From: Pardosa pseudoannulata
Lineage: Eukaryota; Arthropoda; Arachnida; Araneae; Lycosidae
Direction of reading: 5' to 3'
DNA length: 64,000 bases
NCBI GenBank assembly: GCA_032207245.1
Contig: CM063508.1
Coordinates: 189,937,296 to 190,001,295, forward strand
In this document: in pieces, positions 52,680-62,901 of the stretch
Position numbering within the stretch: the first letter of the stretch is position 1
How the letters are laid out: the number at the start of each line of letters is the position of its first letter
The notes under the pieces: model-generated
The model's input: only the letters and a program-made list of their open reading frames with translations
Told to the model about the DNA's origin: nothing
The model's database searches: none
Program-made: the position numbers and the translations under genes

Positions 52680-52970
52680 GTTCTTATTAAACGACACTAA
52701 AATCCTGACATCAGCTTCATATCTTTATTTAAATCTCATCACACACTACTTTCAATTAATGGCGTCGCACATTTTTGCCCAACTTCTAACAAAGGCAGGC
52801 TTAGCTGCATCGGGTGGCCACAGCTCTGTCCGTGGAATGTGCATACTGCTCTCTGTTCAGATCACTGCGCGTGAGCCGTATTTATGTGGCTAACTCCTCA
52901 CGCCGCGTCACTCCCAGTAAAAGAATCATTAATTAAAATCTCTTAAAATTAATTTACATTTTAAATCCTG

Positions 52971-53176
<206 letters not shown>

Positions 53177-53191
53177 GCATCAATCTCTATG

Positions 53192-53965
53192 CACAGTGTT
53201 AACAGGAAATAAGTTCCCCACTTATGAATATTCCAGAATATGATCTGTTGTTCCAAATGAGATACAACCCAAATCAGAACTACAGATAATTCAAATGATG
53301 CGATTCACATTTATTTCATAAATATTTTTAGTACAAAAACCCGGCTGTAGGTGGCGCTGCAGCACATATGGTGATTATTTAGTTTTATCAAGTTAAGTCA
53401 AGCTAAGCATTATCTTTATGTCTGCACATCGTGTCTTTTGCAAGAACTACTCGTGAAACTGTTTTACAAGAACCAGCAGAAAACTCCGTTGTAGTTCTGA
53501 AAGAATTCCATCTTATGAAGTGGGTCCAATAACTGCACGTGCCTTACGCAAGTGGATCGTTCGCCAGATATCCATCCTTGTGACTTTTGGTTGTGGGGTT
53601 TCATGGAGGACAAGATGCTAGCATTCTGAAAGACAACATTCGGCGCTATGTCCTTGATATGCCGGCAAATTCATTCCGGTCGGCTGAAAGAAAATAGAGT
53701 TATGCGATTACAGCATATTGTTGATCACGAAGGGGGACATATTGTGCACATTTAACGCTGCTTTTTAATATTCAGTATTTACAAAGCATAATAAATATGT
53801 TTATATGTATTACAGCGCCACCTATAAGGTAATGTTTTACCAATTTTTTATGTAATAAACGTCAAGCGCATTATTTAAATTATCTATAGTTGCAATTATA
53901 TCTCATTTGAACCAAAAAATGTATTCAAGAGTCCTCAGAAGTGGGAAATTATTTCTTACTAACCT

Positions 53966-53968
<3 letters not shown>
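53192..53968 (+). mobile_element. Non-autonomous mariner-superfamily element with long inverted ends
   Basis: Inverted ends of about 100 bases share AAGAAATAA, TTCCCCACTT, CAAATGAGATA and CAGATAATTCAAATGATGCG-type blocks, and match the ends at 17944 and 18720. The interior (about 53550-53755) translates in pieces as a transposase C-terminus (SPDIHPCDFWLWGFMEDK; VDHEGGHIVHI then stop), resembling mariner/Tc1-type proteins. Broken and internally deleted. Confidence 0.6.
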
Positions 53969-54048
<80 letters not shown>

Positions 54049-54113
54049 GCTTATATGCAAATATGTGTGTATGTATATATATATATATGTTTATACATGC
54101 ATATGTATATATG
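53969..54113. repeat. Compound (TA)n microsatellite
   Basis: TA with GTATA and TGCATA interruptions, starting immediately at the end of the mariner-type element. Confidence 0.9.
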
Positions 54114-54549
54114 TGTGAAGTACTGTAACTCAGAAAACCAATGATCTGTAATAAGAAATGAACACAAAAATTTAAATCCGTCAGAAAATCTTATTCGAAC
54201 AACATCACACTCACACATGTACATTACAGGGTCAGATCAGTACTGGTATTTCTCCCAGGCATCAAGAGCAACCTTGACCGATCTTGTCGACCTTGACTGG
54301 GGGTCGCGCAACAACATAAGGAAAGAATGGAATAAGAACGAAGAAATCCGCTGAGATGAAACCAAGGGATTCCGACACAACATATCATCCGCCTTGAAAC
54401 GCAAGGGGGGGGTTTCAAACATAACATTTAGTGGTCCACAAATGAAATTTTAAATAAGTAATACAATAACAACTAATTAAAAAATTAAAAAAGAAATTAA
54501 ATGAAATCATAAAAAGAAAAGAAATTTAGACACTGAAACAAAATAGAAA

Positions 54550-55095
54550 AAAGAAAGATGAATAGATGAACTGTATACATTAAGATAGAGATGAAGTCAA
54601 GAATACAAACCTTATTTACAGTTCGTGTAACTTTTCCATGTTTGGTATTTACAATTTCTACCCGCACATTATTGTCTGCTTCAGGGTTTAGTCCGATTAC
54701 ACGCCCTAGACTCCAGTTTAGAGGTGCAGTATTTTCTTTCTGAACAATCACCGACCTTAAGGTTTGGTTTCGTTCTCCACCACTTCGATGTATTTCATGT
54801 AAATATTCTTTGGTCTATCGGTTCCAACATAATTGTCGCAATTTTTGAATGAGACGCCACATTTCAGAAATACAAATACCTTGAGTAGGTTGAGATATGT
54901 CAGAAAAATGAAAAATGGAGTCTCCAGTCAAAAAATGCTCAGGAGTAAGGGCACTTAAGTCCGTAGAAAAGTTCTGTTATAGACATTGAACTCAGGCATG
55001 CTTCAATCTGTAATGGAAGTGTCGTAAGTTCCTCGAAATTCAAAAGAGCAGCCTTGCCGGTTTTTGTCAGTAATTGTTTCCGCTTTCCCGTAACA
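54550..55095 (-). pseudogene. BEL/Pao retrotransposon integrase C-terminal relic
   Basis: On the minus strand, pieces read GKAALLNFEELTTLPLQIEA, then LTPEHFLTGDS, then QKLRQLCWNR-stop-TKEYLHEI, and PLNWSLGRVIGLNPEADNNV. This is the order found at the end of BEL/Pao integrases, where the last part is the DUF5641 module. Stops and shifts show decay. The sequence at about 54230-54424 (minus strand TGTTATGTTTGAAACCCC) may be part of its LTR, but I could not find its partner. Confidence 0.65.
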
Positions 55096-55189
55096 CCCAA
55101 CTTTGAAATCGAGCATAAAGCCTCCTAACGAAGTCGAGTACGCACCTAACGACCGACTTGGTCGAACGACTAATGACTTAGCCACGTCC

Positions 55190-55846
55190 TTTTCAGACGT
55201 GACCAAGACTGGAGGAACCCCATGGACTCTAGGCGGTGACCGGACCCGGTCTTGCTCATCTATCCTATCTTTGAGGATATGAGGTGGTCCTCAACCCTTC
55301 CAATGGACCCGATCAGTTCAGCGCAAGTTCGAACGCTTTGTGCTCAAATTGGTCATCCCGTCGAACTCGAGATTGAAGTCACCTCTGTGAAACCCATACG
55401 TCATGGTGGAATACGTCCTGGTTGTTTGCCTTAGACCAGAGCATATAACTAAAATTCAAGATGACATTAAGTCAGACCTGAGGTCAGCGATAAACATTCT
55501 GTGGTTCCTAGACTCAAGAAGCCACGAGTGATGATGCACGACTGGCCAGACAACATGTCGGTATCTGAGGTTGTCACTGCTATTCGGGAGAAGATTGTCG
55601 GCATGAGATTGGTAAAGAGAGCGAGACTGTAAGGCTTCTATTTGACACGAAAACTTTCATGTCATCACCACTGGGTGCTGGAAGTTCTGCCCTCGGCACT
55701 CAAATGCAGGAAAACTTTTCTTCAACAGGGGTGTACTTCCCTTTCGTGAGTACATCCGGAAAACGTGGTACTTCAAATGCAATGATTTTGGTCACATTGC
55801 GAAGTACTGCACCGGTACGGTTACCTGTAAGAGGTGTGGTGGTAGC
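55190..55846 (+). pseudogene. LINE ORF1 (CCHC zinc-knuckle protein), 5' part
   Basis: Frame-shifted pieces read VKPIRHGGI, then PRVMMHDWPDNMSVSEVVTA, then a zinc knuckle at 55769-55810 whose first Cys is Tyr (YFKCNDFGHIAKYC). Next comes the start of a second knuckle (CKRCGG), cut at 55846 by the gypsy element. The ORF resumes at 62096. This arrangement is typical of ORF1 of Jockey/I/R1-group LINEs. Confidence 0.65.
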
Positions 55847-56132
55847 TGTGAAGATCGCCAAGCCGTTGTATAAATTCACATCCAAACAGTAGATTTATAT
55901 TTTCAACATTAAGGTTTATTTTAAGACAGAGCACAAACTACTACCGGACAATTATATATATACAAATATTACAATATTTACAGTAACCAATTATATCAAC
56001 TCAAGTATCTATCCTAAGAGCATCGCTTACACGTCCGGAGTCTACAATCACCTCCGACGTTCTCCCTACTCTACTTACTTTCTTCCTAGGTGGCGCTCTC
56101 TGGCCGTTCACTATTACTCGCCTGTCCCTACA
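55847..56132 (-). repeat. 3' LTR of the gypsy element
   Basis: 286 bases, TG...CA on both strands (minus strand TGTAGGGACAGG ... CTTCACA). It differs from the 5' LTR at three positions by eye. AATAAA on the minus strand lies near 55918. Confidence 0.92.
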
Positions 56133-56652
56133 CCCTCCCCTCAAGATTGGGATTACACTTCAATTAATCCAAATCTGAAACTTAAGCGACAGGTGAGACA
56201 CAATACTTACAATTGTTAGACAATACACAATAATACAACAAATTACTATTACACATTACTCAACTATATAATTAAACTCACAAATATATATGGACATAAG
56301 TATAGATATTCATGTAACTCTTCTATAAGCAACATCCGTAACTTAAACATATAAAATAGGAATTAATTGTAAAAAGAATATAAGAATTACATTTAAATTT
56401 TCTTGAATATACTCAACCGAATCATTTAAAGCTATGAAATGACTAAAATTTACTTATATAATTAAAACAATTAAAAGAATCATATACTAACATACTACAT
56501 TTATAACATGTTCAAAAGGACAAGTAGAAAAACAATTTTAAGAAATCAATGAAAAGTCAATGTTCAGAAACAGTTTATGATGACACAGTTTTTAATCTGG
56601 AACAGTCTCTTGAGAACATTGTCATTATCATCATCAGTCTGAAGGACTGTTT

Positions 56653-57939
56653 TTAATTAGGTATCAGTCTGGACAAAGCGTCTGCATTCGACAGCTTTGA
56701 CCCTGGGCAATGTGATATGGAGATGTCATATCTTTGTAGAGCTAACGACCATCTCTGGAGCTTCGACGATTGTGAAGCATTCTTTGTAATAAAAGTTAAA
56801 TTGTTATGGTCAGTTATTAGCTCGACCTTTGAACCAAAGATCCAAGTCTCAAACTTCTTTAAACTCCATATGACTGCGTAAGCATCTCTTTCAATTGTCG
56901 GCCAAGCCTGTTGTTCTTTTGTCAATTTTTGGCTTGCGTAGCTTATAGGAAAAAGAGTTCCTTCTTTTCTCTGAGACAAGCATGCACCAACACCAACTGA
57001 AGACGCATCGCACTGTATCAAAAATGGTTTCCCAAGAATTGGTGTGTACAAACTTGGTGCGTTTGACAAAGAATCCTTTAGCTTATTAAAGGCCTGATTA
57101 TGGACTTCTGTCCATTTTAATTCTTCAGAACACCGTTTCTTCGTAAGTTCTGTGAGAGGGTACACTGTTTCTGCGTAGTGCGGTATATATTCTCTGTAGT
57201 AATTGCACAAACCTAAAAGACTCTTAAGCTGCTTCTTCGTTTCGGGAGTCTTCAAATTTTTAATTGCTGTGACTTTGTCTGGGTCAGTTTCATGCTTACC
57301 TGATCCTATTACCTGACCTAGATATTTTATCTGGGGTTTTGCAAAAGAACACTTTCCAAGATGGACGGTAAAACACAATTCTTTCAACTTTGATAATATA
57401 GTTTCTAGATGAATTAAATGAGTGTTCCAATCATTTGAAAATACTGCAATGTCATCGATGTACGCACGAGAAAATTCTTTATATTCTGCTAATGCCTTGT
57501 TCATGACGCGTTGAAATGTTGCTGCAGCATTTTTCAAACCAAAAGGCATTACTTTAAATCGGTATAGAGCCCGATGAGTCTTAAATGATGTAAAATCTTT
57601 ACTTGATTTTTCCATTGGTATAGCCCATTAACCTTTTAATAAATCAATGGTTGTTATAACGTTGGCTTTTCCTATGCAATGCATGAGCTCGGTAGCATTC
57701 TCCATTGGAAAATCGTCTGCTTTAGTAGAAGCATTAAGGGATCTAAAATCAATGCACAATCTTAGATCACCGTCTTTTTTCATAACACAAACTACAGGGT
57801 AGGCTATCTCTGCATCACTCTCCTCTATAAGACCTTGACTTAATAATGCCTCAACTTGTTTGTCAACTTCTTGTTTAAGAGATTCAGGAATTCTATAAAT
57901 GTAAGGTTTCTTCCTTTCATTTTCTGAGACTTCCTTATT
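56653..57939 (-). pseudogene. Gypsy reverse transcriptase and RNase H
   Basis: Continues in the same frame: YPVVCVMKKDGDLRLCIDFR, a TAA at 57630-57628, then RFKVMPFGLKNAAATFQRVM, the active site YIDDIAVFS (near 57460) and YLGQVIG. RNase H follows with QCDASSVGVGA, ERDAYAVIWSLK, LITDHNNLTF and ADALSRL at the end. RNase H is the last domain, with no integrase after it. All catalytic motifs are intact apart from the stop. Confidence 0.88.
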
Positions 57940-57942
57940 TCA

Positions 57943-58988
57943 TTTCCTTATTTTATGTTCTCCGACTTTAGCTATTTGTACTTTATTAGAAAATAATATG
58001 CCATACTTCGTCAACAAATCCAAAATATCTCTCCTCTTTTTATCATCTAAATGATTTAAATCAATATGCTCAAAATTAGGTTTTCTCTGTACCGTTGGTT
58101 CAGGTGTAGTACGGATTTCTACCGATTCTGCTTCGTTTTCAAAAATTTCACCAATAGTTTGGGCTCTGGGATGGAACTTCCTTATTTTATTCGCATGCAC
58201 ATGCCTTACTTTTCCGTCTAACAGCTTAATCTTATGTGAATGCGGGTTACAACGAGAAATTATTTTTCCAGGTCCAGTCCATCTTGCATATAATTTGTTA
58301 TTTGAATCTGGGATTAGTAGGTACACTTGGTCACCAATTTTAAATTCTTTTGATAAAGTGCGGCGATTGAAATACTCAGCATACGCCTTTTGTTTCCCTT
58401 CTGCTACTATTGATGCTTGTTCTGCAGCCTCTTCTAAATTTATTTTTAATTCTTGAAGGTAATCTATAGCACTTTTACCAAGATTTATGGGTAATGGGAT
58501 TTCTCCTGACCAAGTAGATTTTAGTACCAATAATGGACCTCTAGCTTCTCTGCCATAAAGTAATTTGAATGGTGAAATTCCCGTCGTGCAATTTGGAATT
58601 TCTCGGTATGCAAATAGCAAATAAGGAATATGTTTGTCCCAGTTTTTAGGATCTTTTCTAATAACATGGTGAAGCATTTGTTTTAAAACTTTATTGTATC
58701 TTTCGACTAATCCGTTACTAGCTGGGTAACCTGGGGTTGAGAGCTTGGGGCACACTCCTAATCTAGCATGAAATTCTTCTGTCAGTTGAGAAATAAAATT
58801 TGAACCTTGATCAGTGGCTATGATTGTAGGTATTCCCGTACGCATAAAAATTTCGAGTAAAGCCTCGCATGTTGCTTCGGCGGTCAGAGATCTCAAAGGT
58901 AAGGCTTCAGGCCATCTAGAATGTTGATCCATCAAAGTAAGAATGTACTTATGGTTTCTAGCTGAGGGTGGATCGATTGGACCAATGA
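57943..58988 (-). pseudogene. Gypsy integrase core and C-terminus fused to RT start
   Basis: Resumes after the solo LTR with GPIDPPSARNHKYI. It then has TDQGSNF (second Asp) and NGLVERYNK (Glu) with 35 residues between them, as in DD35E integrases. A GPY/F-type module follows (YARWTGPGKI). The same frame runs into HIDLNHLDDKKRRDILDLLT ... VGEHKI, the linker that normally opens a gypsy RT. A TGA at 57942-57940 interrupts it. This reading directly shows the IN-RT order. Confidence 0.85.
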
Positions 58989-59550
58989 TGTAATACTAGA
59001 CTCAAGACTCGAGTTGGTTTTACATGGCCCCTGGATTTTTTGTGGCGGCCGAAAAAACGGACAACCCGATGGAGGGTTGGCAAGTTCCACAGGAGGGGGG
59101 CGAGCGATGCGATGCCACCCCCGCCAGCTGCAGAAAAGGACATTTTTTTCCCATGGAGGCGAAAACTTGACCGAGGGGGGGGATTCCCCCCGGCCCTCAC
59201 GAAAAGGAGGAGAAAGGGAGATGCCCTGTCGGTGCGAGGAAAAACGGACACTATTCTTCGGAAAGCAGTAGAGACCGAGAGAGGTGTTTCCGCTCGGCAC
59301 TATTTACTTTTTGTCCTCGGTCTTATTTTGAGCCCTGTTCGAGTATGAATTGAAATGTACTTATGTTTTTTTTAAATCTTCTTTAATAAATGTTTAATCA
59401 AGAGTTTTGTAGCTGCTGTGCTTCATTGTCGGCCACATAGGCTTTAAGCGAACCCTAGATACCTGCTCCAGTCAAAATAGGCGGGCAGGTATAGAACGAG
59501 GCGTGCGGACTTAAGAAAGTGCAGCCGGGGACGCGCGAGGCGCTGTTACA
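58989..59550 (+). repeat. Solo LTR (family C) inserted in the gypsy integrase
   Basis: TGTAATACTAGACTCAAGAC ... GGCGCTGTTACA, 562 bases, collinear with the solo LTR at 26057-26581. Flanks AATGA (58984-58988) and AACGA (59551-59555) are a 5-bp duplication with one transition. LTR plus one duplication is 567 bases, a multiple of three, and the integrase is in the same frame on either side. Confidence 0.82.
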
Positions 59551-59555
59551 AACGA

Positions 59556-60900
59556 TATCCACATTAACAACTTCAAACGGGAAGTTAGGTCTATTCACAG
59601 GAGTAATAGGGATTCTATCAGTACATCTCTCTGGGCTTCGTAATTGACAATCTGTACAAGTTTTGCAAAAATTTAAAATATCCTTTGACATCTCAGGCCA
59701 ATAAAATAAATATTTTATTCGTTCTTTTGTTTTCCGCATCCCCAAATGACTTCCAAATACTGACTCATGTGCGAGTTTTAAAATTTGTTCCCTCCTTGTT
59801 TTTGGTATTACCAGTTGTGTGACATTGTCTCCTGAAATCTTGTCTTTGTGATAAATTAAATCATTGATTGAAATATAATTTCCTTTTCCTTGCTTAAGCT
59901 GTTGAAAAACAACTTTTAGCGATTCGCATTCCCGCTGTTCGGTTTTCAATTTATCAGCATCTGGTGTAAGTTCAGTAGTTTCCGTCCTTCCATTTGACCT
60001 CGAGTTCACGGAGTTAACGATGTTCAAACTCCCCGACGAATTTTCATCCAAGGGATCGCCATAAAGTGTTTCGGTGGGGGAGGTTTGTTTATTTTCGCTA
60101 CCCTTCGGCTGTGTTGTCTCCCCGCCTGCACAAAACTCTCCGTCCAGGGTGTATGACTCACCCCATAAATTGTGTGAAGTCAGCAACTCGTAGACGTTCG
60201 GCGTGATCACACAAGGTACGTGTAGCTTATCTGTTAAGGCTAGGAAAATTTCGACTTGCCTCAAACAGTTGGGGTTATGGGGATCTTTTATAGCCATTGG
60301 CATTCTTACTACCCTGGCAGTAATCTTTTCTCCGAAAGCGGAAATTAGGTCGATTTTGCTGCTATTTTCTATGGGAGCTTCAGGAATGTACCTGGGGTTT
60401 AAAACGGATATCTCAGCACCTGTATCAATGATAGCTGGCATTTCTTCACCCGCAATACAAATGTTTACCCTTGGCAGTAGTTGCGTTGAAATTTCGTCGG
60501 AATCTAAGCATGCAGATCCAACCTTTGCAATTATTTTCTCATTACTTTTTCTTTCTGTCATTTCTTTTTTTGAAATGTTTACTTCTTTTTCTGGTTTGTT
60601 CCGTTGAGGACAACATCTAGCTAGGTGTGTTGTTTTTCCACATATATAGCATTCTTTCGATGGATATTTATATTTACTTGTGCTATTCCTTAAATGAGGT
60701 GGAACATACTTTGATTCTCTTGAAACCTGTGGTGACTTATTTGCTGTTTCATTAGCTATTGTCTCGTCTAATCATTTTCCCTTGCTTACAAAATATATAT
60801 CGACCTCTTTAGCCAAATCCTTTGGTCTCAACCAACCTTCTCCCATTTTAAGATTGATGTAGGTTGCAGTGTCCCTATCTAATGTTTGAAAGATTTTGTC
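59556..60900 (-). pseudogene. Gypsy nucleocapsid, protease and integrase zinc domain
   Basis: The CCHC knuckle CYICGKTTHLARCC at about 60650-60609 is preceded by an in-frame TGA at 60774-60772. The aspartic protease carries AIIDTGAEISVL (near 60435). A linker rich in Ser/Thr/Glu follows, then the integrase H2C2 zinc domain (HESVFGSHLGM ... FCKTCTDCQ) near 59790-59640. The first catalytic Asp of the integrase core (VVNVDI) is at about 59560, directly before the solo LTR insertion. Integrase thus starts right after protease. Confidence 0.8.
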
Positions 60901-61643
60901 AGTTGGCATAATGTATCGAAATCTTGAGCCTCACGCAACTGACAATAATATTTGAAATTTGCCGATAGCCTAGACGCAAATTGAATGTGCGTTTCTCTAG
61001 GTTCGCGTCGTGCTCTTCGAAAATTCAGCAAACATGCATATGCCGTTGGTTGATATTCTTTTAGCACAAGGTTTTTAATAATTTCATACGATTTTAACTC
61101 TTCATCACTCACATAAGATAATATATTTGTAGCTTTTTCCCCAAAAATGTTAATTAAAATTTCAGGTTTGAACTTCTCAGGCACATTTTTTGTATCAAAT
61201 GCTCTCTCCAGTGTCTGAAAAAACAAATTGAAGTTTTCTGACTTGCCGGGAATGGGAATGGTTAAAGTTTTTACACTCTTTATTAAACTTTCTAAATTTC
61301 CCGAACCCAGCTCTACATATGTGCTTGAGCGAGATTCATCTGTAGGCGCTTCCTGATTTCTGATTTTTTCTAATTCTAGTTCCTTTACTAAGCGTGCTAA
61401 TTTTAATTTTTCAAATTCCAGTTTTTGTACTGTTTCTCTAGCTTTTATCTCGTTCTCTTCTTTAGTTCTTCTCTCCTCAACTATAGAACTTAATAACCCC
61501 TTCAGAAATTCTGGATCATCTTTAAAAGCTTTACTATCCCCAATCTTATTTTTTATTTGAATTATCGTTAAACCACCAGTTGGTGTATCTTCTATAGCAT
61601 TAAGAAGTGCTACCAAATCTTCCTTTTTTGAATTCTTATACAT
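60879..61643 (-). pseudogene. Gypsy gag, N-terminal and capsid part
   Basis: 254 codons. Residues 1-75 form a helical N-terminal module (KKEDLVALLNAIEDTPTGGL ... IVEERR), then a coiled coil (about 70-100) and a capsid-like region with FNLFFQTLERAF, YVSDEELKSYEIIK and ANFKYYCQLREA. A one-base shift near 60900 moves the rest of gag (ATYINLKMGEGWLRPKDLAK ...) into the pol frame, ending this reading at 60879. Structural protein of the particle. Confidence 0.75.
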
Positions 61644-61809
61644 TTTAGAATTCTCTCATATATTCATATATCTCCGGTAAAATATCTTTAATAAGATCAA
61701 ATCAAACAGCTCCTACCTATTTTCCATGAAATCTTTGTGCAGTTGTCATCAGCACTGTCTATAGTCCTTTTCCATTCGCTCAGCTCTGGTTCTCGTAAGG
61801 GGAGCGTGT

Positions 61810-62095
61810 TGTGAAGATCGCCGAGCCGTTGTATAAATTCACATCCAAACAGTAGATTTATATTTTCAACATTAAGGTTTATTTTAAGACAGAGCACAAA
61901 CTACTACCGGACAATTATATATATACAAATATTACAATATTTACAGTAACCAATTATATCAACTCAAGTATCTATCCTAAGAGCATCGCTTACACGTCCG
62001 GAGTCTACAATCAATTCCGACGTTCTCCCTACTCTACTTACTTTCTTCCTAGGTGGCGCTCTCTGGCCGTTCACTATTACTCGCCTGTCCCTACA
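61810..62095 (-). repeat. 5' LTR of the gypsy element
   Basis: 286 bases, about 99 percent identical to 55847-56132 (three differences: one near position 14 of the plus-strand LTR, two near CAATCA[CC/AT]TCCG). The near identity implies recent insertion. Confidence 0.92.
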
Positions 62096-62186
62096 GTAGC
62101 CACCACGGAGCAGGTTGCACTAATGGGTTTCGGTGTGTGAATTGTTTTGCGGTGAGTAAAGAAACCATATCTGCTATGGTTAAGTT
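62096..62186 (+). pseudogene. LINE ORF1 continuation past the gypsy insertion
   Basis: The frame after the duplicated GTAGC continues the second knuckle (HHGAGCTNGFRCVNCFA), matching the half that stops at 55846. The ORF2 start at 62176 overlaps its end. Confidence 0.65.
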
Positions 62187-62901
62187 CTTACAGTGGAATT
62201 TGTACCACGCTAAAGCTGCAAATTCTTGCTGAGCACAATTTGCCATGGAGAGGTCCTGCGACATAGTCTGCATATCCAACCCCTACGGTGACGCTATTAC
62301 CGTCTTTTCACTTTCCCACAGGAGGACCCGCTGAAAGTCTTTTTCATGAGTTCACTGTATGACTCTTTAATGTTGCATGGGACCTGACGGCGGTGATGAT
62401 CCAAGTGAGCCCGATCAACTCACTACTGACCTTCTCTGTGTACTGCTCTCCGTCAGAGCCTGTCCATGGTTCTAGAGAAAAGTAGAGGGGTTCATTATGG
62501 GCTACTTCAATTCCAAATCCCACCGGGGAGCGAGTATACTTGACTACCGGGGCTGTCTTGGGGAGAACTGTATCGCCTCTCATACCCTTCTTATGGTAAA
62601 TGAACCTGATAGTCGACCGACCTTCGACAATCTTAGGGGAAGTAGTTGGGAGTATCTAACACTTCTGAGAGCGTCCTCGTGTCCCGATGGTTACCACGAC
62701 TGGAGAATGTGGGATACAGAAAACATGACAGATCACCGTTTCATTACGATGAGCCACCACCTGGACGCTATTATGGGTAACTGGAAAACCCAGCTGCTCT
62801 TGTGGAAACACATAGACGTCTATTTTAGAAAGTCGGATGAGAGCCATACTCGGGGAGATTCCCCAGCCAATCCTGATCGCTTGTCTGCCTTCCATCCTTG
62901 A
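62176..62901 (+). pseudogene. LINE ORF2, APE endonuclease domain
   Basis: ATG at 62176 gives MVKFLQWNLYHAKAANSC, the standard opening of an APE endonuclease in R1/I/Jockey-group LINEs, then a stop. Later frames carry MVNEPDSRPTFDNLRGSSWE (near 62600-62650) and DWRMWDTENMTDHRFIT (near 62700-62750). These correspond to the conserved N-x-P-TF-x-x-x-RGSSW and S/T-DHR motifs. No RT follows on this strand because another LINE relic adjoins. Broken by stops and shifts. Confidence 0.7.

Larger units (their letters stand above)
55847..62095 (-). mobile_element. Ty3/gypsy element with gmr1-like pol order (PR-IN-RT-RH)
   Basis: LTRs of 286 bases at both ends, flanked by GTAGC (55842-55846) and GTAGC (62096-62100). 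A polypurine tract GAGGGGAGGG (56142-56133) abuts the 3' LTR. Minus-strand order: gag 61643-60879, CCHC knuckle about 60650, protease DTGA, integrase zinc domain, integrase core, RT, RNase H to 56653. Standard gypsy order is PR-RT-RH-IN; here integrase precedes RT, and the frame 58935-57940 contains both integrase C-terminus and RT start. Everything from the knuckle on is in one frame, broken by three stops (60774, 57942, 57630) and a solo LTR. There is one shift near 60900. No env-like frame between 56653 and the LTR. No clear tRNA primer site found next to the 5' LTR. Confidence 0.9.

Noticed and set aside
58932..59348. Frames of about 100-120 codons across the solo LTR
   Set aside because: They lie in LTR sequence that is non-coding in its sibling at 26057-26581.
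60203..60607. 134-codon plus-strand frame
   Set aside because: Antisense shadow of the gypsy nucleocapsid/protease region.
55847..62095. Endogenous retrovirus with env
   Set aside because: No env-like frame exists between the RNase H end (56653) and the 3' LTR; it is an LTR retrotransposon.
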